From positions 1 through 64,000 of the forward strand of contig CAZLRF010000011.1 of the NCBI GenBank assembly GCA_964561785.1: DNA of 64,000 bases, written 5' to 3'. The DNA is from DATBSL01 sp964561785. GTDB taxonomy: Bacteria > Acidobacteriota > Vicinamibacteria > Fen-336. Made by a program: the position numbers and the translations under genes. Under the pieces are notes generated by a model, which worked only from the letters and a program-made list of their open reading frames with translations, did no database searches and was not told the origin of the DNA. Shown here one piece after another: positions 56,592 to 64,000 of the stretch (position 1 is its first letter; the number at the start of each line of letters is the position of its first letter).

Positions 56592-58955
56592 TTAGCACCG
56601 CCCGCCCGCCTCGCGCGAACGCGCCCTCGCGTAGTCGCGGATCGCCCGCGCCTGGCTCTCCCCGTCGAGCCCCGCCTCGGCGAGGACCATCGGCCCCTGG
56701 CCGCTCCCGAGAAAGTGCCCCTTGCGGAACGGGTGCAGCGAGCGCGCGCGGCCGACGTCGGAGCGGACCCAGCGGAAGAGCGTGGGGAGCGTGAAGCCGG
56801 TGACCCCGATCGCCTCGCGCGCGTGCGCCTCGGGGAACAGGCGCTCCTGCTCCTCCGCGGGGAGCAGGTCGAACAGCTCCGCGCTCGCCACGTAGTACAC
56901 GCGCGCGTCGATCCCGTCCTTCGCGAGGAGGGGCAGGCCCTGCTCGAGAAAGGCGTAGGTGACGGCGCTCTCCTGGAGCACGACCGTGACGTCGGGCTCG
57001 CCCTTCGGCGCGCGCAGGAGGTAGACGCCCTTCGCCGCCGCCTCGACGGGGGCGAGGCCGAGCGTGGCCCGGTCGAGCACCACTTCGTTCGGCCGCGTCA
57101 CGAACGGCGCGATCACGGCCGGCCGGCGGCGCAGGGCGGCGGCGAGGAGCGTCCAGATCTCCGCCGGGTCCCACGGGGTGAGGGTGATCATCGTTCCCCG
57201 CGGGAAGTTCTCCTGCACGAGCTGGAGCGGCTGCGGGTCGGCGTGGGTGGGCCCGTCCTCGCCGGTCTTGAGCCCGGCGTGGGCGCAGACCAGCAGGAAC
57301 GGGGACCACGGGCCGCGGGGCGCCTTCGCCTGGGCGCCGATCGCGTGCAGGCGCGCGGCGATGTGGCCGAGGGGGGCGAGGAACGCGCCGTAGGACGAGC
57401 CCACCCCCACGTGGCGCCCGAACGTCGCGAGCCCGGAGAGCATGCCGGCCATCGCGTCCTCGCAGATCCCGCCGATCGACAACGTGCGCGCGGCCGGGTT
57501 GCGCGCCGCGTTCCAGAAGCCCTCGCCGAAGCCGGCGGCGACCGTGTTGACCGAGGTCGAGCCGAGGAGGTCGGCGGCCGCGACGAGGAACGCGCCCCCC
57601 GAGGCCTTGTTGAGGTGCGAGAGCGCGCGGCCCAGCTCGGCCCGCAGCGTGGTCGCGGTGCCCGGCGCGAGCGCGAGCTCCGCCGGCGGCGCGTCGCCCT
57701 TCGCGCACAGCTCGTAGGCCGCCTCCACGCGCGGGGCGCCCTCGCGCGGCCGCCGGGCGTGGCCGTCGAGGCGGTCGCGCGCGGCGGCGAGCCGGGCCGA
57801 CATGGCCTCGGCCGTGACCCGGTCGTCCTCGACCGCCTTGCGCAGCAGGAGGAGGGCGTCGTAGAAGCACTGCTCCATGACGGTCGGCCCGTCCTGGCCC
57901 ATCTCGCAGCGGTGGCCGGAGCCCTCGCAGCTCGGCAGCGCGCAGGAGGTGCGGGCGGCGAGCTCGCCGAGGGCCTGGTAGAAGCCGTCGGAGCACAGCT
58001 TGTGGCCGGCGCCGTGCGAGGCGCGGCCCTCGATGCCGTACTGCCAGCCCTTGACCGTGCGGTAGACGATCGCCGTCGGCTGCCCCGTCGCCATCGAGGC
58101 GGCCATCCGCTGGGCGGCGATCACCTGCTGGAAGTCCCGCCCGTCCGGCACCTCGATCACGTTCCAGTCGTGGAGGTAGAACAGCTCCATCGGCGTCCAC
58201 TGGACGTAGTCGCCCGGGGTCCCGTCTTCCCGGCAAACGCGGTTCGAGTCGATCGAGGCCTGGTTCCAGTCCACGTGGAAGACGAGGTTGTCGAGGGAGG
58301 CCGTGCCGGCGGCGGCGAGCGCTTCCGCCACGCGCCCGGGGGTGAGTCCGCCCTCGCCCTCGACCACGTGAACGCGCGGGGCCTTCGTCCCGTAGTAGTC
58401 GCGCACGGCGAGAGCGAGGCCGATCGAGCTCGCGACGCCGACGCCGGAGGCGCCGGTCGACAGCCGGACGAACGGCGTCGCCGGCGTGGGGTGCCCGTCG
58501 AGGGCCTTCGCCGCGAACTTCCGGAACAGCGGCGTCGCCTGGATGGGGTTGCGACGGAAGCCGAGGAGGTCCTCGAGCCGGAGGCGTCGCGCGTCGTCGG
58601 CGGGGAGGAGCGACGGTCGGCCCACGCGGGCGAGCTCGTCCCGCAGGGCCCACATCGAGTACAGGCCCATGGCCTTGTGCCCCGCGGCGTACGACACCAC
58701 GTCCGCGTCCTCGCGGTCGGGAAGGGCGAGGTCGTAGTCCGCGGCATCGAAGAGGATCCCGGCCACGAAGCGCCCCGAGGAGATCGAGCCGCCGGGGTGG
58801 CCGGACATCGGGACGTAGTTGTAGAGCAGGGCGCACAGGGAACGGTAGAAGAGGTCGACCGCCTCGAAGCGGGCGAGCTCGTCCGCGGTGAGCGGCGGCG
58901 GGACGGCGGTGAGCCTCACCCACTCGGCGCGTCGCGTCCCGAAGGCGATCGACAT
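56592..58955 (-). CDS. Transketolase-like thiamine-diphosphate enzyme, atypical
   Basis: This 787-residue enzyme has the transketolase order: an N-terminal TPP domain (MSGHPGGSISSGRFVAG; VSYAAGHKAMGLYSMWALR; VVEGEGGLTPGRVAEALAAA; HVDWNQASIDS), a pyrimidine-binding domain (SIGGICEDAMAGMLSGLA; TGEDGPTHADPQPLQL) and a C-terminal domain. It differs from the canonical form: GDG reads GEG, the NN pair reads NQ, and GHG reads GHK. It is about 100 residues longer than common transketolases. It may act on different ketoses or acyl donors, or be a transketolase subgroup with these as its norm. The ATG follows GGGAGG. It is divergent from the TPR gene. Confidence 0.85.
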   Translation of the reverse strand: MSIAFGTRRAEWVRLTAVPPPLTADELARFEAVDLFYRSLCALLYNYVPMSGHPGGSISSGRFVAGILFDAADYDLALPDREDADVVSYAAGHKAMGLYSMWALRDELARVGRPSLLPADDARRLRLEDLLGFRRNPIQATPLFRKFAAKALDGHPTPATPFVRLSTGASGVGVASSIGLALAVRDYYGTKAPRVHVVEGEGGLTPGRVAEALAAAGTASLDNLVFHVDWNQASIDSNRVCREDGTPGDYVQWTPMELFYLHDWNVIEVPDGRDFQQVIAAQRMAASMATGQPTAIVYRTVKGWQYGIEGRASHGAGHKLCSDGFYQALGELAARTSCALPSCEGSGHRCEMGQDGPTVMEQCFYDALLLLRKAVEDDRVTAEAMSARLAAARDRLDGHARRPREGAPRVEAAYELCAKGDAPPAELALAPGTATTLRAELGRALSHLNKASGGAFLVAAADLLGSTSVNTVAAGFGEGFWNAARNPAARTLSIGGICEDAMAGMLSGLATFGRHVGVGSSYGAFLAPLGHIAARLHAIGAQAKAPRGPWSPFLLVCAHAGLKTGEDGPTHADPQPLQLVQENFPRGTMITLTPWDPAEIWTLLAAALRRRPAVIAPFVTRPNEVVLDRATLGLAPVEAAAKGVYLLRAPKGEPDVTVVLQESAVTYAFLEQGLPLLAKDGIDARVYYVASAELFDLLPAEEQERLFPEAHAREAIGVTGFTLPTLFRWVRSDVGRARSLHPFRKGHFLGSGQGPMVLAEAGLDGESQARAIRDYARARSREAGGRC

Positions 58956-59101
58956 GGAGTCCTCCCGGCGAGAGCCGTCCTCGCACGAAGCATTGCGATT
59001 GTGACATTCTGGAGAAGCCGGGGGGCGGCGCTCGATGGGTCAAACGGCCCATCCGCGATGCGAGACTGCCGGCCCGGGCCGCGAGGATGGTCGAGGATTC
59101 G

Positions 59102-59731
59102 ATGCCGCTCGCCGCGAGATCGCACGCCGTTCCGGCACAGGGGCCCCTCCGGGTGCGGCCCCGCCCCGCGGCCGTTCTCCTCGGCCTCGCCCTCGCCTCC
59201 GCGGCCGGCGCCGCCGTTCCCGCTCCGAGCGTTCCCCCCCGCGGAGAAACCGCCGCCGCCCGCGAGCAGGCGCGGCTGTGCGAGCGCGAGAACCTGGAGG
59301 CGGGGGCCGCGGCCTGCCGCGCCGCGCTCGCTCTCGGCATCGGCCCCGCCCGGCGCGACGCGGTGAGGGAGCTGCTCGCGAGGCACCTCGTGGCCCTCGA
59401 ACGCTGGGAGGAGCTCGGCGAGCTGCTCCGCGAGAACGTCGCGCTCCATCCGACGAGCTCCGAGGCCTGGCAGCGGCTCGGCCTCGTCCTCCTCTTCGCC
59501 CTCGACCGGCCCGCGGAGGCCTCGAGCGCCCTCGCCGAGGCCGCTCGCCTCGCCCCCGCGGACGCGTCCGTGCGCCTCGCCCTGGCCCTCGCCCACCACG
59601 CGGGAGGGCGGACGGACGAGGCGGCCGCGGCGTTCGAGGAGGCGCTGCGGCTCGATCCCGCGGTGCTCGAGAGCCGTCCGGCGTCGCGAGCGGTCTTCGA
59701 GGCCGTGAGGCGCAAGGAGCCCTGGCCCTGA
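59102..59731 (+). CDS. Exported tetratricopeptide-repeat protein
   Basis: The start is taken at ATG 59102 with GAGGA upstream, giving 209 residues; an ATG at 59087 is possible. A hydrophobic N-terminal stretch (AAVLLGLALASAAGAAVPA) is a likely signal peptide or anchor. The rest is TPR helices (WEELGELLRENVALHPTSSE; AWQRLGLVLLFALDRPAEAS; RLALALAHHAGGRTDEAAAA; FEEALRLDPAVL). It is probably an envelope scaffold protein. It is followed after 22 bases by a DinB gene on the same strand. Confidence 0.8.
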   Translation: MPLAARSHAVPAQGPLRVRPRPAAVLLGLALASAAGAAVPAPSVPPRGETAAAREQARLCERENLEAGAAACRAALALGIGPARRDAVRELLARHLVALERWEELGELLRENVALHPTSSEAWQRLGLVLLFALDRPAEASSALAEAARLAPADASVRLALALAHHAGGRTDEAAAAFEEALRLDPAVLESRPASRAVFEAVRRKEPWP

Positions 59732-59753
59732 GGGGCCGCCTCGGGAGGTCGTC

Positions 59754-60254
59754 ATGACGCAGGACCCCGCGACGCTCTCCCTGCTCTTCCTGCTCGACGA
59801 GGCTTTCGACCGCCGCTCCTGGCACGGCACGAACCTGCGGGGCAGCCTGCGCGGCACGAGCGCGGCGCAGGCCGCCTGGCGCCCGGCCCCGGGGAGGCAC
59901 AGTGTCTGGGAGATCGCCCTGCACGCCGCCTACTGGAAGTACGCCGTGTGGCGACGGCTCACCGGCGAGAAGCGCGGCTCCTTCGCGCGCCCGGGAAGCA
60001 ACTGGTTCCCGGGCCCGGAGCCCCCGACGGAGGCGGCGTGGAAACGCGATCTCAACCTGCTCCGCCGGTGCCACCGAGACCTGCGTGCCGCGGTCGCCGA
60101 CCTGCGCGACCGCGACCTCGTGCGGCGGCCCGCGGGGGGCCAGGAGACGATCGGCCGGCTCGTGCGCGGCGCGGCCGCCCACGACCTCTACCACGCCGGG
60201 CAGATCCAGCTGCTGAAGCGGCTGTCCCGCCACCCCGTCTCGACCACCACGTAG
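59754..60254 (+). CDS. DinB-family protein
   Basis: A second four-helix DinB protein (166 residues) of the DUF664-like type, with His positions in GRHSVWEIALHAAYWKYAV and AAAHDLYHAGQIQLLKRL. It shares little sequence with the DinB protein at 56.1 kb beyond the fold pattern. The ATG has GGGAGG upstream. The role is unknown; family members include metal-dependent thiol transferases. Confidence 0.9.
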   Translation: MTQDPATLSLLFLLDEAFDRRSWHGTNLRGSLRGTSAAQAAWRPAPGRHSVWEIALHAAYWKYAVWRRLTGEKRGSFARPGSNWFPGPEPPTEAAWKRDLNLLRRCHRDLRAAVADLRDRDLVRRPAGGQETIGRLVRGAAAHDLYHAGQIQLLKRLSRHPVSTTT

Positions 60255-60377
60255 ACGAGCCGGCCCCCCCGCTCCCGCGCCCGGGGCGAAGCGTAACGCG
60301 AGGCGGGGGTTGCTTCTTCCAGGGCTTGTGGGGCGCCCCCGGGGCACGGTTCCCGGGCGGCCCCGAAAGGAGACGCC

Positions 60378-61523
60378 ATGAGAGCCCGAGGTCTGTCCGC
60401 CGCCGCCCTCGCCGCCGCGCTGGCCGCGCCTGCCGTAGCCGGCCCGACCGTCCCCGACCCCTCGCCGACCGTGAACGTGACCTTCCGCGGCGGGGCGTTC
60501 GCCGTGTGGCCGTACACGACGTCCGACTTCCACGCGGGGGAGGACCCCGTGAACCTCGTATTCCTGAACGCGGACCCCCGCGCGATCCGCCAGGAGCTGA
60601 TGAAGCTCGACGGGAACCGGGGCCCCGCCGTGCCCTTCTCGTGCCGGTGGACGGACGCCATGGGCTACGAGCAGGCGGCCTGGGGCGCGGGCGAGGGCTG
60701 GGTCGGAGGGGCCGTGCAGCTCGCCTGCCTGAACGATCCGGCGAAGCCCCTCGGCGACCCCTTTCGCTTCCACGTCCGTCTCTTCCGGGTCGGCTCCCAC
60801 ACGCTCGGCGCGGCGCACTTCGAGGTCCTGATCGGCGGCACCGCCGAGCACGAGGTGCTCGGGTGGGACTTCGCGCGGGACTTCGTCGCGCTCGACATGG
60901 CGAGGGCGGGGGCGCCGATGAACGGCGTCACGCCGATGTTCACACCGGTGAACGGCGCCTTCCGGGAGATCCGGCAGCCGGTCTACGCCGGCCTCGCCGC
61001 GGCCGCGGGTCAGTCTCCCGCGCTCGCCTATCTCCTGACGCAGCTGCTGAAGCTGCCCCTGCCGGCGCCCGCCGTGAACGTGCCGATCCCGACCCAGGGG
61101 GTGGCGCTCCTCTTCGCGCCGTCCTTCGAGCTCGCCCCGGTCCACTCGGACGTGACGACGAGCCTCGACGTGCCGTACGCGGTCGACGCGCCCAAGCCCA
61201 TCTGCGGGCCCGGCCTCATCCGCATCGCCGGCGGCCCGGTCCACCTCGAGATGCGCGTGCAGACGAACCGGTCCGGGAGGTACCTGCGGACGTACACGGT
61301 CAATGGGACGCTGGCGGTGACCCCGCTCCTCCCCGCCGGGGACACGGTCGAGGCCGTCGTCTCGGAGGTCCACCGCGCGATGCTGACCGACCGGAAGGGT
61401 GAAATCCGGCAACAGACGTCCCAGGTCCTCCTGAGCGATCCCGCACAGTACCGGGCGACGCGCTTCGGCGCCGGGCAGCAGGACTTCTTCTCCGCCAGCG
61501 AGAGCTGCGGCTACCAGGACTAG
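60378..61523 (+). CDS. Exported protein of unknown function
   Basis: A 381-residue protein with a signal peptide (MRARGLSAAALAAALAAPAVAG) and AAAGGAG-type ribosome site (AAGGAG) before the ATG. The middle has DPVNLVFLNADPRAIRQEL, FHVRLFRVGSHTLGAAHFEV and ARDFVALDMAR, an order that loosely recalls LssY C-terminal domains, but I would not name it on that. Several Cys (positions about 88, 116, 274 and 378) could form disulfides after export. A 34-base perfect palindrome follows the gene. Confidence 0.7.
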   Translation: MRARGLSAAALAAALAAPAVAGPTVPDPSPTVNVTFRGGAFAVWPYTTSDFHAGEDPVNLVFLNADPRAIRQELMKLDGNRGPAVPFSCRWTDAMGYEQAAWGAGEGWVGGAVQLACLNDPAKPLGDPFRFHVRLFRVGSHTLGAAHFEVLIGGTAEHEVLGWDFARDFVALDMARAGAPMNGVTPMFTPVNGAFREIRQPVYAGLAAAAGQSPALAYLLTQLLKLPLPAPAVNVPIPTQGVALLFAPSFELAPVHSDVTTSLDVPYAVDAPKPICGPGLIRIAGGPVHLEMRVQTNRSGRYLRTYTVNGTLAVTPLLPAGDTVEAVVSEVHRAMLTDRKGEIRQQTSQVLLSDPAQYRATRFGAGQQDFFSASESCGYQD

Positions 61524-61552
61524 GAGCGCGTCCGAGGCACCGGCGATTCCTG

Positions 61553-61586
61553 GACCCCAACTCGCCCCGGGGCGAGTTGGGGTCCC
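61553..61586. terminator. Perfect 34-base palindrome between convergent genes
   Basis: GGACCCCAACTCGCCCC is followed immediately by its exact reverse complement, so there is no loop and the sequence reads the same on both strands. It lies midway between two convergent stop codons (61523 and 61613), where a bidirectional terminator would sit. There is no T-tract. It could also be a member of a dispersed palindromic repeat family. Confidence 0.6.
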
Positions 61587-61612
61587 GTGCGCTGGAGTGA
61601 GCCGCCCGGCCG

Positions 61613-62383
61613 CTACCCGTCGACCTCGACCACGACCGGCGCGTGGTCGGACGGCTGCTTTCCCTTCCGCTCGTTGCGGTCGATGAGGGCGGACGTGCAC
61701 CGCGCGGCGAGCGGCTCGCTCAGGAGGACGTGGTCGATGCGCAGCCCCTGGTTCTTCGGGAAGGCCAGCATCCGGTAGTCCCACCACGAGTAGAGCCCGG
61801 GCGCCGCGTGATGCAGGCGGAACGCGTCGACGAGCCCCCACGCGCGCACGTGCTCGAAGGCGGCGCGGGCCTCCGGGTGGAACAGGACGCTCGGCTCCCA
61901 CGCCACCGGGTCGCACACGTCGCGCGCCTCGGGCGCCACGTTGAAGTCCCCGCACACCGCGACGGCGTCGCTCGCCGCGAAGCGCCGGTCGAGCCAGGCC
62001 CGCAGCCTCTTCATCCACTCGAGCTTGTAGCCCCACTTCTCCGAGCCGACCTCCTGGCCGTTCGGCACGTAGACGCTCGCGACGCGGACACCGCCGACCC
62101 GCGCGGCGACGAGCCGGGCCTGCGCCTCGTCGCCCCCGTCGCCGAAGCCGCGCTCGATCTCCGCCGGCTCCTCGAGCGAGAGGACCGCGACGCCGTTGTA
62201 GGTCTTTTGGCCGTGGACGGCCGCGTGGTAGCCGAGCGAGCGGACCGCGAGGAGGGGGAAGCCGTCCTCGGGCACCTTCAGCTCCTGCAGGCACAGCACG
62301 TCGGGCCGGTGCACGGAGAGCCAGCGGAGCAGCCGCTCCTCGCGGGCGCGCACGGAGTTGACGTTCCAGGTGGCGATCTTCAT
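61613..62383 (-). CDS. xth: Exodeoxyribonuclease III
   Basis: This 256-residue AP endonuclease/3'-5' exonuclease of base-excision repair has the family motifs MKIATWNVNSVRAR, LCLQELKVP with the metal Glu, VCGDFNVAPEARDV with Asp/Asn, YSWWDYR, LRIDHVLLS and PSDHAPVVVEV with the catalytic Asp-His. The ATG at 62383 has GGGGAGAG upstream; a longer in-frame reading to 62539 lacks these signals and is not used. It converges with the exported unknown protein gene. Confidence 0.96.
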   Translation of the reverse strand: MKIATWNVNSVRAREERLLRWLSVHRPDVLCLQELKVPEDGFPLLAVRSLGYHAAVHGQKTYNGVAVLSLEEPAEIERGFGDGGDEAQARLVAARVGGVRVASVYVPNGQEVGSEKWGYKLEWMKRLRAWLDRRFAASDAVAVCGDFNVAPEARDVCDPVAWEPSVLFHPEARAAFEHVRAWGLVDAFRLHHAAPGLYSWWDYRMLAFPKNQGLRIDHVLLSEPLAARCTSALIDRNERKGKQPSDHAPVVVEVDG

Positions 62384-62499
62384 GAGAGCCTCTCCCCGGC
62401 ACTCTAGTCCCGCGGGCCCGGGAAGGCGAGCCGCCGGATCAAACGATCTATTCCCTTCGAGCCCTCCGAGGCGTAAATCCACGCCAGAGGAGACTTTCC

Positions 62500-63078
62500 A
62501 TGCCTTCGCCCTTCGCGCTCGTTCTCGGTGTCGCGGCACTCGTCGGGTTGGGCGCCCTCTTCCTGTTCGCTCGTCGCCTCGCCCGCGCGTGGTCCACCTA
62601 TCGGGGGACCCGCGTGGTCGTCTGCCCGGAGAACCGCGAGATGGTGGCGGTCGAGGTGGACGCGCGGCACGCGGCGGCGACCGCCGCGCAGGGGAAGCCC
62701 GACCTGCGCCTCGAGGCGTGCACCCGGTGGCCCGAGAAGGCCGGCTGCGGGCAGGAGTGCCTCGGCCAGATCGAGTCGGCGCCGGAGGCCTGCCTCCTGC
62801 GCAACATCCTGGCCGACTGGTACCAAGGGAAGAGTTGCGCGTTCTGCGGCCGGGCCTTCCACGCGATCCACTGGCACGACCACCGCCCGGCGCTGCTCGC
62901 CGCCGACGGCCGCATCGTGGCCTGGAACGAATTCGAGGCCGAGCAGGTCGTGGACGTGCTCGCGACCCACAAGCCGGTCTGCTGGGACTGCAAGGTGGCC
63001 GAGAGCTTCCGCCGTGGGCACCCCGAGCTCGTGACCGACCGGCCGACGCGCCCGAGCCCGCCGCCGTCGATGGCCTGA
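62500..63078 (+). CDS. Single-pass membrane protein with Cys-rich domain, unknown function
   Basis: This 192-residue protein has one N-terminal membrane helix (FALVLGVAALVGLGALFLFAR) and a soluble part with clustered Cys: VVVCPENREMVAVEVDARHA, EACTRWPEKAGCGQECLGQI, SCAFCGRAFHAIHWHDH and KPVCWDCKVAE. The CxxC pairs and His suggest a metal site. I do not recognise the family with certainty. The ATG has AGAGGAGA upstream. It converges with the gamma-glutamyltransferase gene. Confidence 0.75.
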   Translation: MPSPFALVLGVAALVGLGALFLFARRLARAWSTYRGTRVVVCPENREMVAVEVDARHAAATAAQGKPDLRLEACTRWPEKAGCGQECLGQIESAPEACLLRNILADWYQGKSCAFCGRAFHAIHWHDHRPALLAADGRIVAWNEFEAEQVVDVLATHKPVCWDCKVAESFRRGHPELVTDRPTRPSPPPSMA

Positions 63079-63085
63079 GGCGGGC

Positions 63086-64000
63086 CTAACGGCCGATCGC
63101 CGCCCCGTCCGGGGCGCGGCGGTCGCAGCCGCCCTCGAGCAGCCCCTCGCGGGGGTCGACACGGATGGCCTGCACGACGCCCTGGCCGCGGGTCTCGACC
63201 AGGCGGTGCCCCATCCCGGCGAGCAGCGCGAGCGTGTCGGGGGACAGGCCGTGCCGCTCGTGCTGGATCTGGTCGGGCAGCCACTGGTGGTTGAAGCGCG
63301 GCACGTCGACCGCCTCCTGCGCGTTCATGCCGAAGTCGATCACGTTGAGAAGCGTGAGGAGGACGGTGCTCGGGATCGTCCGCCCCCCGGGGCTGCCGGC
63401 GACGAGGACGAGGCGCCCCTCGTTCGTCACGATCGTGGGTGTCATGCTCGACAGCATGCGCCGCCCGGGCCGGGCCAGGTTCGGCTCCGTGCCCACCCGG
63501 CCCGAGGCGTCGGTGAGCCCCGGGCCGGCGTTGAAGTCGCCCATCTCGTCGTTGAGGAGGAACCCCGCCCCGGGGACGACGATCTTCGACCCGTAGTTGT
63601 CCTCGAGGGTGTAGGTGAGCGAGACCGCGCTGCGGTCCGCGTCGACCACCGAGACGTGCGTCGTCTCCGGGCTCTCCGCCGGCCACTCGAAGCTCTCCGG
63701 CGACGACACGGAGGCGCGGTCCGGGCGGATCGTCCTCCGCAGCTCGGCCGCGTACTCCTTGGAGACGAGGCGCTCGACCGGCATGTCCTTCACGAACGCG
63801 GGGTCGCCCAGCCAGCGCCAGCGATCGGCGAAGGCGCGCCGCATCGCCTCGCTCGCGTGGTGCACGAGCCGCGCCGAGCCCACGCCCATGCCGGGCACGT
63901 CGAGCTCCTCGAGGACGTTGAGGCACTGGACGAGCGCGACCCCTCCGGCGCTCGGGGGCGGGACGGTCAGGATCTCGTGGCCGCGGTAGCGGCCGCGCAG
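63086..64000 (-). CDS. ggt: Gamma-glutamyltransferase, C-terminal part (truncated by the window edge)
   Basis: The last 304 residues of a gamma-glutamyltransferase are visible; the N-terminus lies beyond the right edge. The visible part starts in the large-subunit region (LRGRYRGHEILTVPPPSAGG) and includes the self-cleavage site with the nucleophile Thr (ESPETTHVSVVDADRSAVSL), the NDEMGDF segment, the oxyanion loop LVAGSPGGRTIPS and the end GVVQAIRVD. The enzyme breaks down glutathione and gamma-glutamyl peptides, normally in the periplasm. The signal peptide cannot be seen. Confidence 0.94.
   Translation of the reverse strand: MRGRYRGHEILTVPPPSAGGVALVQCLNVLEELDVPGMGVGSARLVHHASEAMRRAFADRWRWLGDPAFVKDMPVERLVSKEYAAELRRTIRPDRASVSSPESFEWPAESPETTHVSVVDADRSAVSLTYTLEDNYGSKIVVPGAGFLLNDEMGDFNAGPGLTDASGRVGTEPNLARPGRRMLSSMTPTIVTNEGRLVLVAGSPGGRTIPSTVLLTLLNVIDFGMNAQEAVDVPRFNHQWLPDQIQHERHGLSPDTLALLAGMGHRLVETRGQGVVQAIRVDPREGLLEGGCDRRAPDGAAIGR

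Noticed and set aside
59040..62402. A 1120-residue minus-strand frame across four genes
   Set aside because: It spans several well-supported genes and has shadow-type composition without motifs.
1..64000. CRISPR arrays, tRNA/rRNA genes, insertion sequences or prophage
   Set aside because: No regular short repeats with spacers, no cloverleaf or rRNA-like sequence, and no transposase, integrase or phage structural protein were seen.

Overview
This window is very GC-rich, densely packed bacterial chromosome. The organism has an outer membrane: it encodes a TonB-dependent receptor, an OmpA-like protein, an RND efflux pump and several lipoprotein signals. HemQ plus a HemY-type oxidase, Uma2, a DUF71 protein in a B12 operon, large carboxypeptidase-regulatory-repeat proteins and a Tat-exported Gfo/Idh oxidoreductase together suggest Acidobacteriota or a neighbouring lineage. 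That placement is inference; no rRNA or other phylogenetic marker is present. I see no tRNA, rRNA, CRISPR array, insertion sequence or prophage, and no gene-free stretch longer than about 200 bases.

Layout. 1-4.7 kb (minus strand): the N-terminal part of an M3 peptidase, a PQQ sugar dehydrogenase lipoprotein, an OmpA/helix-hairpin-helix pair, and hemQ. 4.9-13.9 kb (plus): RND adaptor and pump, TspO, and a 1381-residue exported repeat protein. 13.9-14.7 kb: a PIN-type toxin-antitoxin pair. 14.7-24.7 kb: an HD-domain/helical-repeat pair, NAD synthetase, a receiver-PilZ protein, glucan phosphorylase, a zinc-ribbon protein and a PilT/PilU ATPase. 24.8-25.7 kb: a small membrane protein coupled to a tandem Cys/His protein. 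25.7-31.5 kb (minus): a cobalamin-riboswitch operon whose genes all overlap by 4 bases, in the order TonB receptor, DUF71 protein, binding protein, permease, ATPase. 31.6-32.2 kb: a second toxin-antitoxin pair.

32.3-39.3 kb (plus): Gfo/Idh oxidoreductase, HemY, an active Deg-like protease followed by a paralogue that has lost catalytic residues, and an aminotransferase. 39.3-44 kb: Uma2, ArgA, a 2-hydroxyacid dehydrogenase and CstA. 44.2-47.8 kb: a large AfsR/SARP-type ATPase regulator coupled to a tandem DUF4242 protein. 48-55.6 kb: OsmC, two flavoproteins, an epimerase remnant with an internal deletion, MaoC, an EamA transporter and two polytopic membrane proteins. 55.6-64 kb: GNAT, two DinB proteins, an atypical transketolase, a TPR protein, an exported unknown, exonuclease III, a Cys-rich membrane protein and the C-terminal part of gamma-glutamyltransferase.

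The most coherent system is the B12 uptake/salvage operon. The most unexpected global signal is a set of genes with no Shine-Dalgarno sequence and a TANNNT box 6-8 bases before the start codon, which suggests leaderless transcription. HemQ and HemY, though unlinked, point to the coproporphyrin route to heme. Start codons were chosen by Shine-Dalgarno sequences, 4-base overlaps and signal peptides, and often differ from the longest open frame.
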